From: Orientallactaga sibirica
Taxonomy: Eukaryota > Chordata > Mammalia > Rodentia > Dipodidae
Assembly (NCBI GenBank): GCA_036365145.1
Contig: JAEOAD010001700.1
Location: 868,001 to 932,000 of the forward strand
DNA: 64,000 nt
Direction of reading: 5' to 3'
Below the pieces are notes generated by a model. The model searched no databases. It worked only from the letters and a program-made list of their open reading frames with translations, and was not told the DNA's origin. The translations under genes were made by a program, and so were the position numbers. Positions 44,479 to 55,086 of the stretch are shown here, one piece after another (positions within the stretch are counted from its first letter, which is position 1; every line of letters starts with the position of its first letter).

Positions 44479-44488
44479 GGGAATTTCC
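44479..44488 (-). promoter_or_regulatory. NEURL3: NF-kappaB consensus site upstream of NEURL3
   Basis: GGGAATTTCC, a perfect match to the kappaB consensus GGGRNWYYCC. It lies about 70 bp upstream of the TATA-like word and about 165 bp upstream of the start codon. NEURL3 is known to be induced by inflammatory stimuli, so the placement fits. Binding is not shown by sequence alone. Confidence 0.6.
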
Positions 44489-44920
44489 TGATGATGTCTC
44501 CTGGCTTGTAGTAGACCTACTGCAGCTCAGAGTAAGGAAACAGAGACCGTGGACTTGGCTTCAGTAGGTTTTAAGGTACCTTCTTTCTGAACTCTTGCTT
44601 GTGAATTCTGACACCCAAGGCATGTTAATAAGCACCTATGCCCTGCCCTGCCCTGTCCTCAAAGGCTCTGGTGCCCTTGGCCTAGAGTGAGAGCTGAGCA
44701 GCAGGAGTTTTAAAGAGCATCCAGGGATTCCAACATACAACCAGCATGGAGACGCACTGCTGGAGCCCCAGTTATACAAAAGACGCTCAGCTTTGCTGAA
44801 GTGGATTAAACTGCATGAGCTGCCTCCCAGGACCTGAGAAGCTGTACCTGCCCTAGGTCTCCAGCAGAAACGAGGAGGTACGCCAGAAGAGGGGAGAGGG
44901 AGCTAAAGAAATGATTCTTG
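44489..44920. other. Single-copy upstream flank of NEURL3
   Basis: No exon or repeat recognised. This would be the distal promoter region, ended by the SINE pair at 44921. Confidence 0.5.
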
Positions 44921-45299
44921 GGCTGGAGGGATGGCTTAGCGGTTAAGACATTTGCCTGCAAAGTCAAAGGAACCAGGTTCAATTCCCCAGGACCCACATT
45001 AGCCTGATGCACAAGGGGCACACGCTTCTGGAGTTCATTTGCAGTGGCTGGAGGTCCTGGTGCACCCATTCTCTCTCTCTCTCTCTCTTTGTCAAATAAA
45101 ATATTTTTTTAAAAGAAAGAAGGCCAGGCGTGGTGGCGCACGCCTTTAATCCCAGCACTCGGGAGGCAGAGGTAGGAGGATTGCCGAGAGTTCGAGGCCA
45201 CCCTGAGACTACATAGTGAATTCCAGGTCAGCCTGAGCCAGAGTGAGACCCTACCTCGAAAAACAAACAAACAAAAAAAAGAAAGAAAGAAAGAAAGAA
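44921..45299 (+). repeat. tRNA-derived SINE followed by B1
   Basis: tRNA-SINE 44921-45113 and B1 45122-45299. The word AAAGAAATGATTCTT lies before and after the pair. Confidence 0.9.
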
Positions 45300-45474
45300 A
45301 TGATTCTTCCCCCACACGTGCTGGACCTGTAATACCAGTTTCAAGAAGCTACCACATAAATAGCGCCCCCAACAGGAAACACCAGGAGCTTGACTCTCAA
45401 GTGACAGCGAAATCAGAGATCTTCTGCCTCTGGATTTCCCTTAGGGAAACGGAAAAGCTGCTTGTTCTCCCCTA

Positions 45475-45590
45475 GTGCTTCTCAAGTGGCACTGTATACA
45501 TGAACGTCCAGGGATTCTGTTACAAGTGGGTTGACTCAGAAGGTCTGGATCCTGAGGGAATCCTACGTTTCTAACAAGAAGTGACAAGGT
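45475..45590 (+). mobile_element. MER5-like hAT-Charlie DNA transposon remnant
   Basis: The order 'agtgcttctcaagtggc...gattctgttacaa...gactcagaaggtctgga..ctgagggaatcctacgtttctaacaag' follows the MER5A/MER5B pattern. It is a non-autonomous, ancient mammalian fragment. Confidence 0.65.
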
Positions 45591-45593
45591 TTG

Positions 45594-45757
45594 CCGGGCG
45601 TGGTGGCGCACGCCTTTAATCCCAGCACTCGGGAGGCAGAGGTAGGAGGATCGCCGAGAGTTCGAGGCCACCCTGAGACTACATAGTTAATTCCAGGTCA
45701 GCCTGGACCAGAGTGAGACCCTACCTCACAAAAACCAAAAAAAAAAAAAAAAGAAGT
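45594..45757 (+). repeat. Young B1 SINE with an 18-bp target duplication
   Basis: Very close to the window consensus. AAGAAGTGACAAGGTTTG is identical at 45576-45593 and just after the A-rich tail. It landed at the end of the MER5-like fragment. Confidence 0.95.
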
Positions 45758-45768
45758 GACAAGGTTTG

Positions 45769-46876
45769 TGTTGGTTTGGCACCTTGAGAGTACCTTGGCC
45801 CTCCAAGCTAAGTCCTTCCTGAAATCCCACTCTGAGGTCACAATTAGTGACTGCTCTGAACCCACTAAGGGATAAATAGTCCTGGGCATGTCCTAAGGGG
45901 CCTGGGAATGGCAGTGCCCTTGTAACCCTGGGAGGTTAGGTGGAAACTTGGAGGCCTGTGTTACCTTAGGCAGCTGCCTTTCTTTCCCTGAGCTCTGGTG
46001 TCCCCAAGTTGTAGGGAGCCAGAATATACTAGCTTGGGGGGACCTGTCGGGCCAGCATGTCATGTCTTTAGTCTTGGTGAGAAGGAGCTGGGTACGAGTA
46101 GCCTGATCCTGGTTTACCTCTGAAGATATTGCTGCAACAGTGGACCTTCTCTTTGGTGCCACACCCCTGCTGGGTGCCCTCTGCCTCTGCACGGAAGCCA
46201 AGACCAAAGGCAGCTGCTGAGGAGTCAGTGCCAATCACACCAGCTGGAAGCTGACAGTGGGGTTATTGTAGCTGGCTTGGCGCCCTACTTTATGACCCTA
46301 TCTGGCCCAATCTAAGGGGGGCTGGCGCCCAATTTTATGACCCTATCTGGCCCAGTCTAAGGGGAGGCAGGCTCATGGCATGCTTCGTAGCTCCACCAGT
46401 CTCTAGGTGGTGCTGGATATCCCTCCCTTGCTGGACTCCACCTGTAGCGTTGGCTTCCCTGAGTGGTTACCAAGGGCCAGAGCCCAGAGCTCTTTGTTGA
46501 TAAACCACTTTCCCATAAAAGAGCTATGCTTGGCATCTTATCAGGAGAGCCAGGCCTGGGGCTTCAGCCTGTCTGGAAATTTACTGGGTGGTTGTCAGGC
46601 TGCCCAAAGCCAGTAAGAGAGAGAGAGAGTGTGTGTGTGTGTTATGGCCCTGCTTAGGCCAGCATCCATCTGACTGGAGAGAGCCAGGCAGGTCCTACCA
46701 CCCACACCTACATGAATCTATCCAGCACACTGGTGGGTTCCGGAAACATCACCCTAAGTAGGCACCCTGCATTTGGGGAGTAGCAGAAGCAAGAAAGCCC
46801 CTCTGTCCTGAGAATTCAGTCTTAAGACTCATTACTTCTGAAGAGGGGTGGGAGAAGAATCTGAACAAACAGAAGA
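45769..46876. other. Single-copy intergenic DNA
   Basis: No gene recognised. It contains a two-copy tandem repeat (46273-46369) and a short GA/TG run (46617-46640). Confidence 0.55.
46273..46369. repeat. Two-copy ~48-bp tandem repeat
   Basis: Both copies contain TTTATGACCCTATCTGGCCC followed by A(A/G)TCTAAGGGG, and each begins with a GGCGCCC word. A few substitutions and a short indel separate them. Confidence 0.92.
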
Positions 46877-47245
46877 GCTGGTTGAAGGCTTGGCAGTTAA
46901 GGTGCTTGCCTGCAAAACCTAACAACCCGGTGCCCACATACGGCCATATGCACAAAGTGTTGCATGCATTTGGAGTTTGTTTGCAGTGGCTGGAGGCCCT
47001 GGCCCATTCTATCTCTCTGTCTCCTCTCTATCTCTCTCTGCTTGTAAATAAATAATTTAAAATATATATTTTAAAAATGAGGGGGGCTGGGCATGGTGGC
47101 GCATGCCTTTAATCCCAGCACTCAGGAGGCAGAGGTAGGAGGATCACCAAGAGTTCGAGGCCACCCTGAGACTACATAGTGAATTCCAGGTCAGCCTGAG
47201 CCAGAGTGAGACCCTACCTTGAAAAACCAAAAAAAAAAAAAAAGT
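46877..47245 (+). repeat. tRNA-derived SINE (deleted) and B1
   Basis: tRNA-SINE 46877-47068 lacks the 'ccaggttcgattccccagga' B-box region. B1 47085-47245 is near consensus. Confidence 0.82.
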
Positions 47246-48020
47246 GGGGGAGGGAGGGAAGTACCATGGGATACATGGGATATTGTCTACAACTAAAGAA
47301 GTTGTCAATATAAAAAAAGTTCAAAATCAAAAAAAATTTATATATATATACAGTGAGCTGGCTGAGCACCAGCATTCACCAAGCTCTGCTTCCTACTGTA
47401 GATTGGATGTGAGCAGCTGCCTTGAGCTCCTGCTGCCATGCCTTTCCTGACACGATGGGCTGTAAGCTGAAATCAACCCTTCCTCTCTTCAACTGGTTTT
47501 TGTCAGGTAATGAGAAGGAACTAATACACCTCCACACCCATGTTTACTGTGGCACTATTCAAACCAGCCAAGTTACACAATCAGCCAAGCAGCCATCAAC
47601 AAGTGAGTGGATACAACGGTGTTTACTCAGCCATAAAGGAGCATGACATTATGTCATTTGCAGGAAAGTAGATGGAACTGGAGATCATCATGTTAGCAAA
47701 GTACACCAAACTCAGAAAGACAAGCATTATCTGTTTCCTCTTATGTGCACAGTGTAGAATATCAAACATAAAAGTAGAAGAGTGTATTGTGAGTCACTGT
47801 TGTTGTTTTGAGACAGTCCCGGCTGGCCTAGAACTCACAGCAGTCTTCTTGCCTCAGCCTCCTAAGTACTGGGGTTATAGGTGTGAGTCACCACGATCAG
47901 CTAGAAAGGGACTATTTGGGAAAAAAGAAACAACAGAGGGGTAACATGGATTGAATATTATCGAAGTGTATTATACATACGTGAAAATGTCATAATGAAA
48001 CCCATGACTTTGTACAAGTC
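47246..48020 (+). mobile_element. L1 3' end, MaLR-like LTR end and old L1 fragment
   Basis: 47246-47320 matches the L1 3' terminus seen at 59640-59700 ('gggaagtaccatgggata', 'ctaaagaagttgt'). 47355-47530 follows a rodent LTR-type 3' end ('cagcattcaccaagctctgcttcctactg', 'tgtcaggtaatgagaaggaactaatac'). 47535-47790 and 47903-48020 are old L1 ORF2/3'UTR ('tcaacaagtgagtggata', 'ccataaaggagcatgac'). An old antisense B1 sits at 47800-47902. Confidence 0.6.
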
Positions 48021-48039
48021 CACTAATAAAAATGCATAT

Positions 48040-48510
48040 GCCCAGGAGGCCGAGTTAGGAGGATTGCTGTGAGTTCAAGGCCACCCTGAGACTACATAGT
48101 AAAGTCCAGATCAGCCTGGGCTAGAATGAGACTCTACCTCAGAAAAGAAAACCAGACAAAAAAATGTACATGCTGGGCTGGAGAGATTTCTCAGTGGCTA
48201 AGGCACTTAACTGCAAAGCCTAACAGCCTAGGTTAAATTCCCCAGTATCCATTAAAGTTAGATGCACAAAGTAGCACATGCATTTGGAGCTCATTTGTAG
48301 CAGCTAGAAATCCTGGTGTTCCCTCTCTCTCTCTCTCTCTCTAAATCTCTTTGTCCCTCTACTTGCAAATAAATAAATAAATAATAAAAACAAAAGTTTT
48401 TTTTTTGTTGTTGTTGTTGTTTGTTTTCTCAAGGTAGGGTCTTGCTCTAGCCCAGGCTGACCTGGAATTTACTATGTAGCCTCAGACGGGCCTCACACTC
48501 ACAGTCATCC
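48040..48510. repeat. Truncated B1, tRNA-derived SINE, truncated antisense B1
   Basis: B1(+) 48040-48165 lacks its first ~35 bp. tRNA-SINE(+) 48175-48392 is intact. B1(-) 48398-48510 stops after 'ctcacagtcatcc', leaving only its tail-side portion. Confidence 0.8.
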
Positions 48511-48689
48511 TTAAAAAAAAAAATTTTTTTTAAAAAGGCATATGCTTTCTCTTATCAATCCTTTTATTCAATCACGAACCTCATGACTAGTGAAGAGCAA
48601 GAATATTTTTATTCCCTGCAAACCTATCTGACAGAAAGAAAAACCAAGGCACTCTGGTTAAGCAGTAAACAATAGCTACAGGGTATGGC

Positions 48690-49057
48690 CCAGGCCTTGT
48701 GGCTCAAGAGTTCATGCCTTGCTGAGCAAAGCACACACCTGTAATCCCAGCATTTGGGAAGTGGAAGCAGAAGGATCAGGAGTTCAAAGCCATATAACAA
48801 GTGTGAGGCCAACCTGGGCTACATGATAGCCTGTCTTTCAAAAAGAAGTAGAAAGGGCTTGGAGAGATGGCTCAGTAGTTAAAGAAGGTTGCTTGCAAAG
48901 CCTGCCATCCTGCATTCAACTCTCCAGCACCCATGTAAAAAGCCAGGAGCAAAAAGTGACACATGCATCTGGTGTTCATCTGCAGTGGCAAGAGACTGTG
49001 GTGGGCCCATGAACACGTACATGCAAATGATCACATAAATGAGTGAATAAATAAATA
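48690..49057 (+). repeat. B4/B1-like element and older tRNA-derived SINE
   Basis: 48690-48845 has an ID-like start joined to a B1-like half ('cacacacctgtaatcccagcatttgggaagtgg', 'aacctgggctacatgatagcctgtc'). 48856-49057 is an older tRNA-SINE with a 'gttaaagaaggttgct' insertion. Confidence 0.65.
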
Positions 49058-49314
49058 ATTCGGAGCTCATGCTTCACTATCATGCTGCTCTGCCCTACAC
49101 GGCTCCTCAGGGTACTTGGCTCCTTGTCCACAAATGACTGTTGGAAGTTCAAGTCTGGGTTGGGCTAGTAGGAGCTGTACAGGTAGTGGTTGACTGGTTA
49201 ACTGAGTGTGCACTGGAAGCTGCCCCACAAATGTGTTCCATGCCTTCAAGCAGCAAAGCCGGTGCCTGGCAAATCATGGTATAAATGCTTACTGCAAGAA
49301 AGAGTAAACTGTAT
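49058..49314. other. Single-copy sequence, nothing recognised
   Basis: No open frame of note and no repeat I can name. Confidence 0.5.
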
Positions 49315-49868
49315 GGCGTGGTGGCACATGCCTTTACTGAGGGGGCTGAGGTAGGAGGATTACTGTGAGTTCAAGACCAGCCTGAGGCTACATGGTGAAT
49401 TTCAGGTCAGCCTGGGCTAGAGTGAGACCCTACCTTGAAAACAGAAAAACAAAAAAATGGAGAAGGAGGGCTGGAGAGATGGCTTAGAGGTTAAGGTGCT
49501 TGCCTGTGAAGCCTAAGGACCCAGTTTCAATTCCCCAGTACCCACCTAAGCCAGCTGCACAAGGTGGCACATTTCGTCTGGAGTTTGCAGTGGCTAGAGG
49601 CCTTGGCACGCCCTTTCTATCTATCTGAGTCTTTCTCTCTCTCTCTTTCAAATAAATAAAAAATATTTTGGGGCTGGGGAGATGACTTAGCGGTTAAGGC
49701 GCTTGCCTGCAAAGCCAAAGGACATAGGTTCAATTCCCCAGGACCCATGTAAACCAGATACCCAAGGTGGTGCATGCATCTGGTGTTCATTTGCAGCGGC
49801 TGGGGGCCCTGGCGCACCCATTCTCTATCTGCCTCTCTCTTTCTCTCTCTCAAATAAATAATAAAATA
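49315..49868 (+). repeat. B1 and two tRNA-derived SINEs
   Basis: B1 49315-49458 has a deletion at 'cctttactgaggggg'. tRNA-SINEs are at 49469-49666 and 49673-49868. Confidence 0.83.
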
Positions 49869-50552
49869 TTTAAATATATGTATATATGACTATATATAAT
49901 ACAGGCGTGCGCCACCGCGGGGGTGGGGTGGGGAAGGAGGAGTAACTGTAGGAGACAGTCAAGCCTAGCACCGGGGCAGTGACTAGCAGGGCCCCTGCTG
50001 GCTACAGTTAGTACTGCAGTGTACTCTGAGGCCCTGTAAACCTGCAGAGTTGGGGACAAAGGGCAGGCAGCTCAAGGCTCTGAAGCTTCGGAGGTCAATA
50101 CACCTCCTCCTCCCACCTTGGGCAAACTTATCATTTCATGGGGATCCCACATTGGCAGTCAGTTATCAACTTTCTCAGGCCCTATCATTTCAAAGTGCTC
50201 TTGTACGAGCCACCTCATGGCCTCCAGCTCCGAGGAGAATCTGGGCAAGTGAGAAAGCTGCAGGCTGCCCCAGGTTCCATGTCAGCAGTAAGAGGCCTGC
50301 CTACATTGAAGCACCCAGCTCCTGTGGGCCTGGTCATCAGGGTCCTGGGACCCTACCCTGTTGAACTTGCTTGCATTCACCTATTCACCATACTTCCTGT
50401 CCAGCTGAATCACAGAGGATGATGGGTAGCAGGGCTGCAGGGCCTGGACATCAGCTTCTTGAACAACCAGCCATGGGTACAGAAAGTGCTGAGCAAGGAT
50501 TTGCTAGGGACAAACAGGACACCATTATGGCCTCTTGAAAAGTTGCCCATAT
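49869..50552. other. Single-copy intergenic DNA
   Basis: Starts with an AT/TA-rich run and a 15-bp B1 remnant (49902-49916). After that there is no repeat or gene recognised. Confidence 0.5.
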
Positions 50553-51447
50553 AGTCAGCCTGAACTAGAGAGACCCTACCTAAAAAAAACAAAACAAGGG
50601 GCTGGAGAGATGGCTTAGTGGTTATGGCCCTTGCCTGCAAAGCCAAAGGACCTCGGTTTGATTCCCCAGGACCCACTTAAGCCAGATGCACAAGATGGTG
50701 CATGCATCTGGAGTTCTTTTACAGTGGCTGGAAGCCCTGGCGCTCCCATTCTCTCTCTCTCTCTCCTTATCTCTCTCTCTCTTTCTCTCTCTCTCTCTGC
50801 CTCTTTTCCTCTCTCAAATAAATGAATAAATAAATAATAAAAGAAAAAGAAAAGAAAAAGTTGCCCATATGGAAGCCAGGCGTGGTGGCACATGCCTTTA
50901 ATCCCAGCACTTGGGAGGCAGAGGTAGGAGGATTGCCATGAGTTCAAGGCCACCTTGAGACTACATAGTGAATTCCAGATCAGCTGGGCCAGACCAAAAC
51001 TCTACCTCAAAAAAAAAAAAAAAAAAAAAGTTGCCCATATGGGCTAGAGAGGTGGCTTAGTGGTTAAGGCACTTGCCTGCAAAGCCAAAGAACCCAGGTC
51101 TGATTCCCCAGTATCCATATAAAGCCAGGTGCACAAGGTGGTGCGTGCATTTGGAATTCATTTGCAGTGGTTAGAGACCCTGGCACACCTATGCTCTCTA
51201 TCTGCCTCTTTCTCTTTCTCTCTCTCTTCAGTAAATTAATTAAATAAAATATCAGTTCTAAGGAGATTGCTCAATGGTTAAAGGTGCTTAGTTTCAAAGC
51301 CTGCTAGCCAGGATTCAATTCCCCAGTACCCAAGTAAAGGGAGATTCAAATTGGCATATGCATCTATGATTCCAACACACGTGGGAGGCCTTAAAGTTGT
51401 TCTCTGAACCCCACACATGCACAAATAAATGAATGAATGAATTTTAA
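50553..51447 (+). repeat. Serial SINE block around a TTGCCCATAT landing site
   Basis: 5'-truncated B1 50553-50596, tRNA-SINE 50599-50850, B1 50874-51028, tRNA-SINE 51043-51240 and an older tRNA-SINE 51256-51447. AAAGTTGCCCATAT occurs at 50539, about 50858 and about 51028. A related AACTGCCCATAT occurs at about 51450. Confidence 0.88.
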
Positions 51448-51473
51448 GAACTGCCCATATAAATTGATCTTAG

Positions 51474-52112
51474 AGTGGTAGCCTGTAATTGTAACAGAAG
51501 CAGGAGGGTAATGAGTTCAAGACCAGCCTGGGCAACATAGGGAACTCTGTCTCAAAAAAAATAAATAAATAAGGGACTGGAGAAATGACTTAGCCATTAA
51601 CACTTGCCTGCAAAGCCAAAGGACCCAGGTTCCATTCCCTAGGACCCATGTAAGCCAGGTGCACAAGGTGGCACATGCGTCTGGAGTTCATTTGTAGTGG
51701 CTAGAGGCCCTAGTGCACCCATTCTCTCCCTCTATCTGCCTCTTCTCTCTCCGCCTCTCTCTCACACATAAATAAATAAAAATTAAAAAATATTTTTTAA
51801 AAATAAATAAGGGACTGGAGAAATGGCTTAGTGATTAAGGTGCTTGCCTGTGAAGCCAAAAGACACAGGTTCAATTCCCCAGGACCCACGTAAGCCAGAT
51901 GCACGAGGCAGCACATGCATCTGGAGTTCATTTACAGTGGCTAGAGGCCCTGGCACGCCCATTTTATCTGCCTCTCCCTCTCTTTCTCTCTCTTTGTAAG
52001 TAAATAAATAAAATATAAAAAAATTAAATATATTAATTTAAAGTAAATAAATAAGAAGCTACAGAGTGAGTTCCAGGCCAGCCTGGCTAGAATGAGACCC
52101 TGCCTCAAATAG
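51474..52112 (+). repeat. Old B1, two tRNA-derived SINEs, B1 fragment
   Basis: Old B1 51474-51572, tRNA-SINE 51573-51800, tRNA-SINE 51814-52030 (both preceded by AATAAATAAGGGACTGG) and a 5'-truncated B1 52052-52112. Confidence 0.8.
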
Positions 52113-52304
52113 CAAACAAAAATTAAATTTAAATAAATATAGAAATAGAGGTTGGAGAATTGCATGTGTACTGAACATGTGCAAACTGCTAATTATTCCC
52201 CAGTACAACAAGTATTTACAAGCATTCACATAGCACTAGGTATTTTAAGGCACTTAGAGATGATTTGAAGTTTATGGCAGAATGTACATAGGTTAAATTT
52301 AAGT

Positions 52305-52520
52305 ACTAGGACTGGGAGTGCAGCTAGGTTGATAGAGTACTTACCTAGCATGCTCAAAGCCCTGGGTTTGATACTCATAAAACTGGGTGTGGTGGTATAC
52401 ACTTGTAATCCTGGCATTCAGAAGGTGGAGGCTGGAGGATCAGAAGTTCAATTCAAACTTGGCTATATAGCAAGATTGAGGCAAACCTGGGATACATGAC
52501 ACCTTGTATCAAAAAAAAAA
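52305..52520 (+). repeat. B4-type composite SINE (ID + B1)
   Basis: An ID-like tRNA half ('ggactgggagtgcagctaggttgatagagtacttacctagcatg...gggtttgatactca') is joined to a B1-like half ('actgggtgtggtggtatacacttgtaatcc') and an A tail. This architecture is that of B4, shared across muroid and dipodoid rodents. Confidence 0.75.
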
Positions 52521-53276
52521 GTTTCCATCCAAATGCTGCAGAATATACATTTTTCTCAGCAGTACATAGAACAGTCTCTAAAATAGACCATATATGAGGA
52601 CACAAGGCAAATCACAGCAAATACAGGAACATTGAAACAATCCCTTGTACTCTATCTGACCACATTGAGATTAAACTACAAACCAGCAACAAGAAAAACT
52701 ACAGAGCATACAGAAATTCATGGAGACTAAACAGTACACTTATTGAATGATGAATGGGTCATTGAATATTGGGGTCCCCCCCAAAGCCAGCTCAGGAGGG
52801 ACAATAGGGTCTCTGCCAAATTGGGGTGAGCAGCACGGAGTCACGACACAGACTCTGGGAGTTGGGTGAAAGTGGAGCGAGAATCCACAAACTCGTTTAT
52901 TCAGGAACTGCACATGGGTTTTAAGGGGCTGTTAATCCTTGTATGGGGCGGTCCCCTTTTAGTGACCAATGACAGCTTGTCTCTGGACAGAACATCTCGT
53001 AGTAGGCTTCTCGCGAGCATGGGGCTGTAACTGTTGTCACATCACGCCTGCGCAAAACGCCATTTTTACAGAAGCCACTTCCTGTTGTCTTCTGCCGCGC
53101 GGTCTGGCTAGGACCAGGCCTGTATTGTGCCATATAATTGAAGACATCAAAAAGGAAATCAATAAATTCATAGAATCAAATGATGCTGAGGATACAACAT
53201 ACCAAAACTTTTGGGACACAATGAAGGCAGTCCCAAGAGGGAGTTTATAGCTCTAAGTGCCTATATTAAGAAATTA
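52521..53276 (+). mobile_element. L1 ORF2 fragment (outer element), split by an LTR
   Basis: ORF2-like sequence 52521-52766 resumes after the LTR at 53137 ('gaagacatcaaaaaggaaatcaataaa') and continues to 53276. The same ORF2 reading continues again at 56287, so everything between is insertion. Confidence 0.85.
52767..53136 (-). mobile_element. Solo LTR (ERVK-like), 6-bp target duplication
   Basis: A 370-bp insertion in L1 ORF2, flanked by ATTGAA at 52761-52766 and 53137-53142. On the minus strand it has a GCGCAGGCGTG-rich U3, CATTGGTCACT, TTAAAACCC as a weak TATA, and AATAAACGAG near the R region. The 6-bp duplication fits class II (ERVK) integration. The extreme ends read TATATGG...CCAATA, with TG...CA only 3-4 bases further in. 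No viral genes are present. Confidence 0.8.
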
Positions 53277-55086
53277 GGGGGACTTCCGGGTAATATGGCA
53301 GCATAGGAGCCACGCCAAACCAGATCAGAGAGGGATTTAAGCAAAACTACAGCAAAATACACTCTTCTGAAAAGTGCAGAGTAGTTTTTCCTGGGAAACA
53401 GCAGAGAAGCAGGAGAAGGCCAGAATCCCACTGAGGAGCTTGCGGCCCAATCCTCAGCAGCCTCATCCCTGCAGCCCTGGTCCACACACCAGGCACCACC
53501 CACCAGGCGTGCCTAGCAGCAGCAATAGAGACCAAACAAGGGGATTTTCCAACCTCATCAGCCTCCTTGCAGAGCCCAGAAATCTAAAGAAAAGTTTGCT
53601 GAGATACTGAAACAAATACAGGGGAACAGTGTGAGCAACTACCCGCTTCCTGAACTTGCCCATCCCCCAACCATCAGAACCTCAAACCGCCAGCATTCAG
53701 CTCCCAGCAGCAGCGCATCCAGCACAACTGAGCCAAGCTCAAGCTCCACAGCACAACACCAGCAGCGCATGCAGCACAACTGAGCTGAGCTCAAGCTCCA
53801 CAGCACAACACGGAGAGAATGAGGTGGGCACTCAGCATTGGTGAGATTAGAAGCCACGCCAAAAGGTAACGAGGCTGGCAGACTGCCAAAAAAAAAAGGT
53901 ACATAGGCCTGCATTGGAAGTGCTGATCTCTCTTTCCAGGTCAGGGCAGGTTATGGGTTACATATTTGTGGTTGGCTTTACCATTTTCAAATAAGCTGTA
54001 CATGGGGTGTTGAATATTGCTGCCTTTAATACTTTTAGATTTATAAGGCCTTTGTCTTTTGCTTTTGTCATTATTGGGGGCAGGGTCTGATCCAGATCCA
54101 GGCTGTCCTGGAACCCAAGTCAGCACAGAATCCTCTATCTCCTAGCTGACAGGATTAAGGGTGTAGAGCAACACACACCCTTAGGAATTTTCACCTTATA
54201 CGACAGTTTGTTTTAATGCCCACACTTGTATACTCTGTGCTGGTTTTTATTGAATGTGTATTTTGCTCAGTTGAAGTTCGGAATTTGCCAGTAAATTGTT
54301 CCACCCAGTCCACTACAATACTTGCTGAGCAAGCAAACTCAACACCTAGGATTACTTCTGAGATTGGACTTGGGTACAAATGCTACACTCGGCACCTTAA
54401 ACTCACATCCTGAAAGTATATAAAGGTGGATCACCACACCTAAGAACACTGCAGATAAATAGAAAACCTAAGCATCAAATCAATCCAGGATGCAAAAGTC
54501 ACTACAATAATACAAGAAACACAAAGAATCAAGACAATGCAATCCCACCAAAAATTACAAATCCATCAGAATTGTTCACCAATGAGACTGTTTTAGATGA
54601 AGTTCCTGACAAAGATTTCAAAAGAATGATGTTATCTATACTCAAAGAAATGAAAGAAGAAATGAAAGGAATCTGAGAAGAAAACAAAGGAATTAAAGAA
54701 GGAAACAAACTCCTGAAAGAGAACACAGGAAACCAGCTTAATGAAATAAAAGGGTCATTACAGGACATGAGTAAGGAAATAGAAATACTGAAGAAAAGCC
54801 AGGCTGAAATATTCAGTGAAATAAAAAATTGTGTGGAGCCGGGCATGGTGGCGCACATCTTTAATCCCAGCACTCGGGAGGCAGAGGTAGAAGGATCACC
54901 ATAAATTCAAAGCCACCCTGAGACTACATAGTGAATTCCAGGTCAGCCTGGACTAGAGTGAGACCCTACCTCAAAAAAAAAAAATTATGTGGAAAGTCTC
55001 ACCAGTAGAATGGATGAAGGACAGAACAGAATATCTAAACTAGAAGACCAGGTGGCAGACCTAATACAGTCCAACAAAGAAATTAG
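53277..55086 (+). mobile_element. L1 5'UTR and partial ORF1 inserted in the outer L1
   Basis: Starts with 'gacttccgggtaatatggcagcatagg', typical of an L1 5' terminus. A 52-bp tandem pair is at 53708-53759 and 53760-53811. ORF1-like coiled-coil sequence follows from about 54500 (rich in KEMKEE and KEIEI-type residues), with an in-frame TGA near 54675. A B1 interrupts it at 54836-54977 (flanks AAAAATTGTGTGGA and AAAAATTATGTGGA), and an old antisense B1 lies at 54068-54170. It stops at AAGAAATTAG (55077-55086), the same word that precedes it at 53267-53276. Confidence 0.7.
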
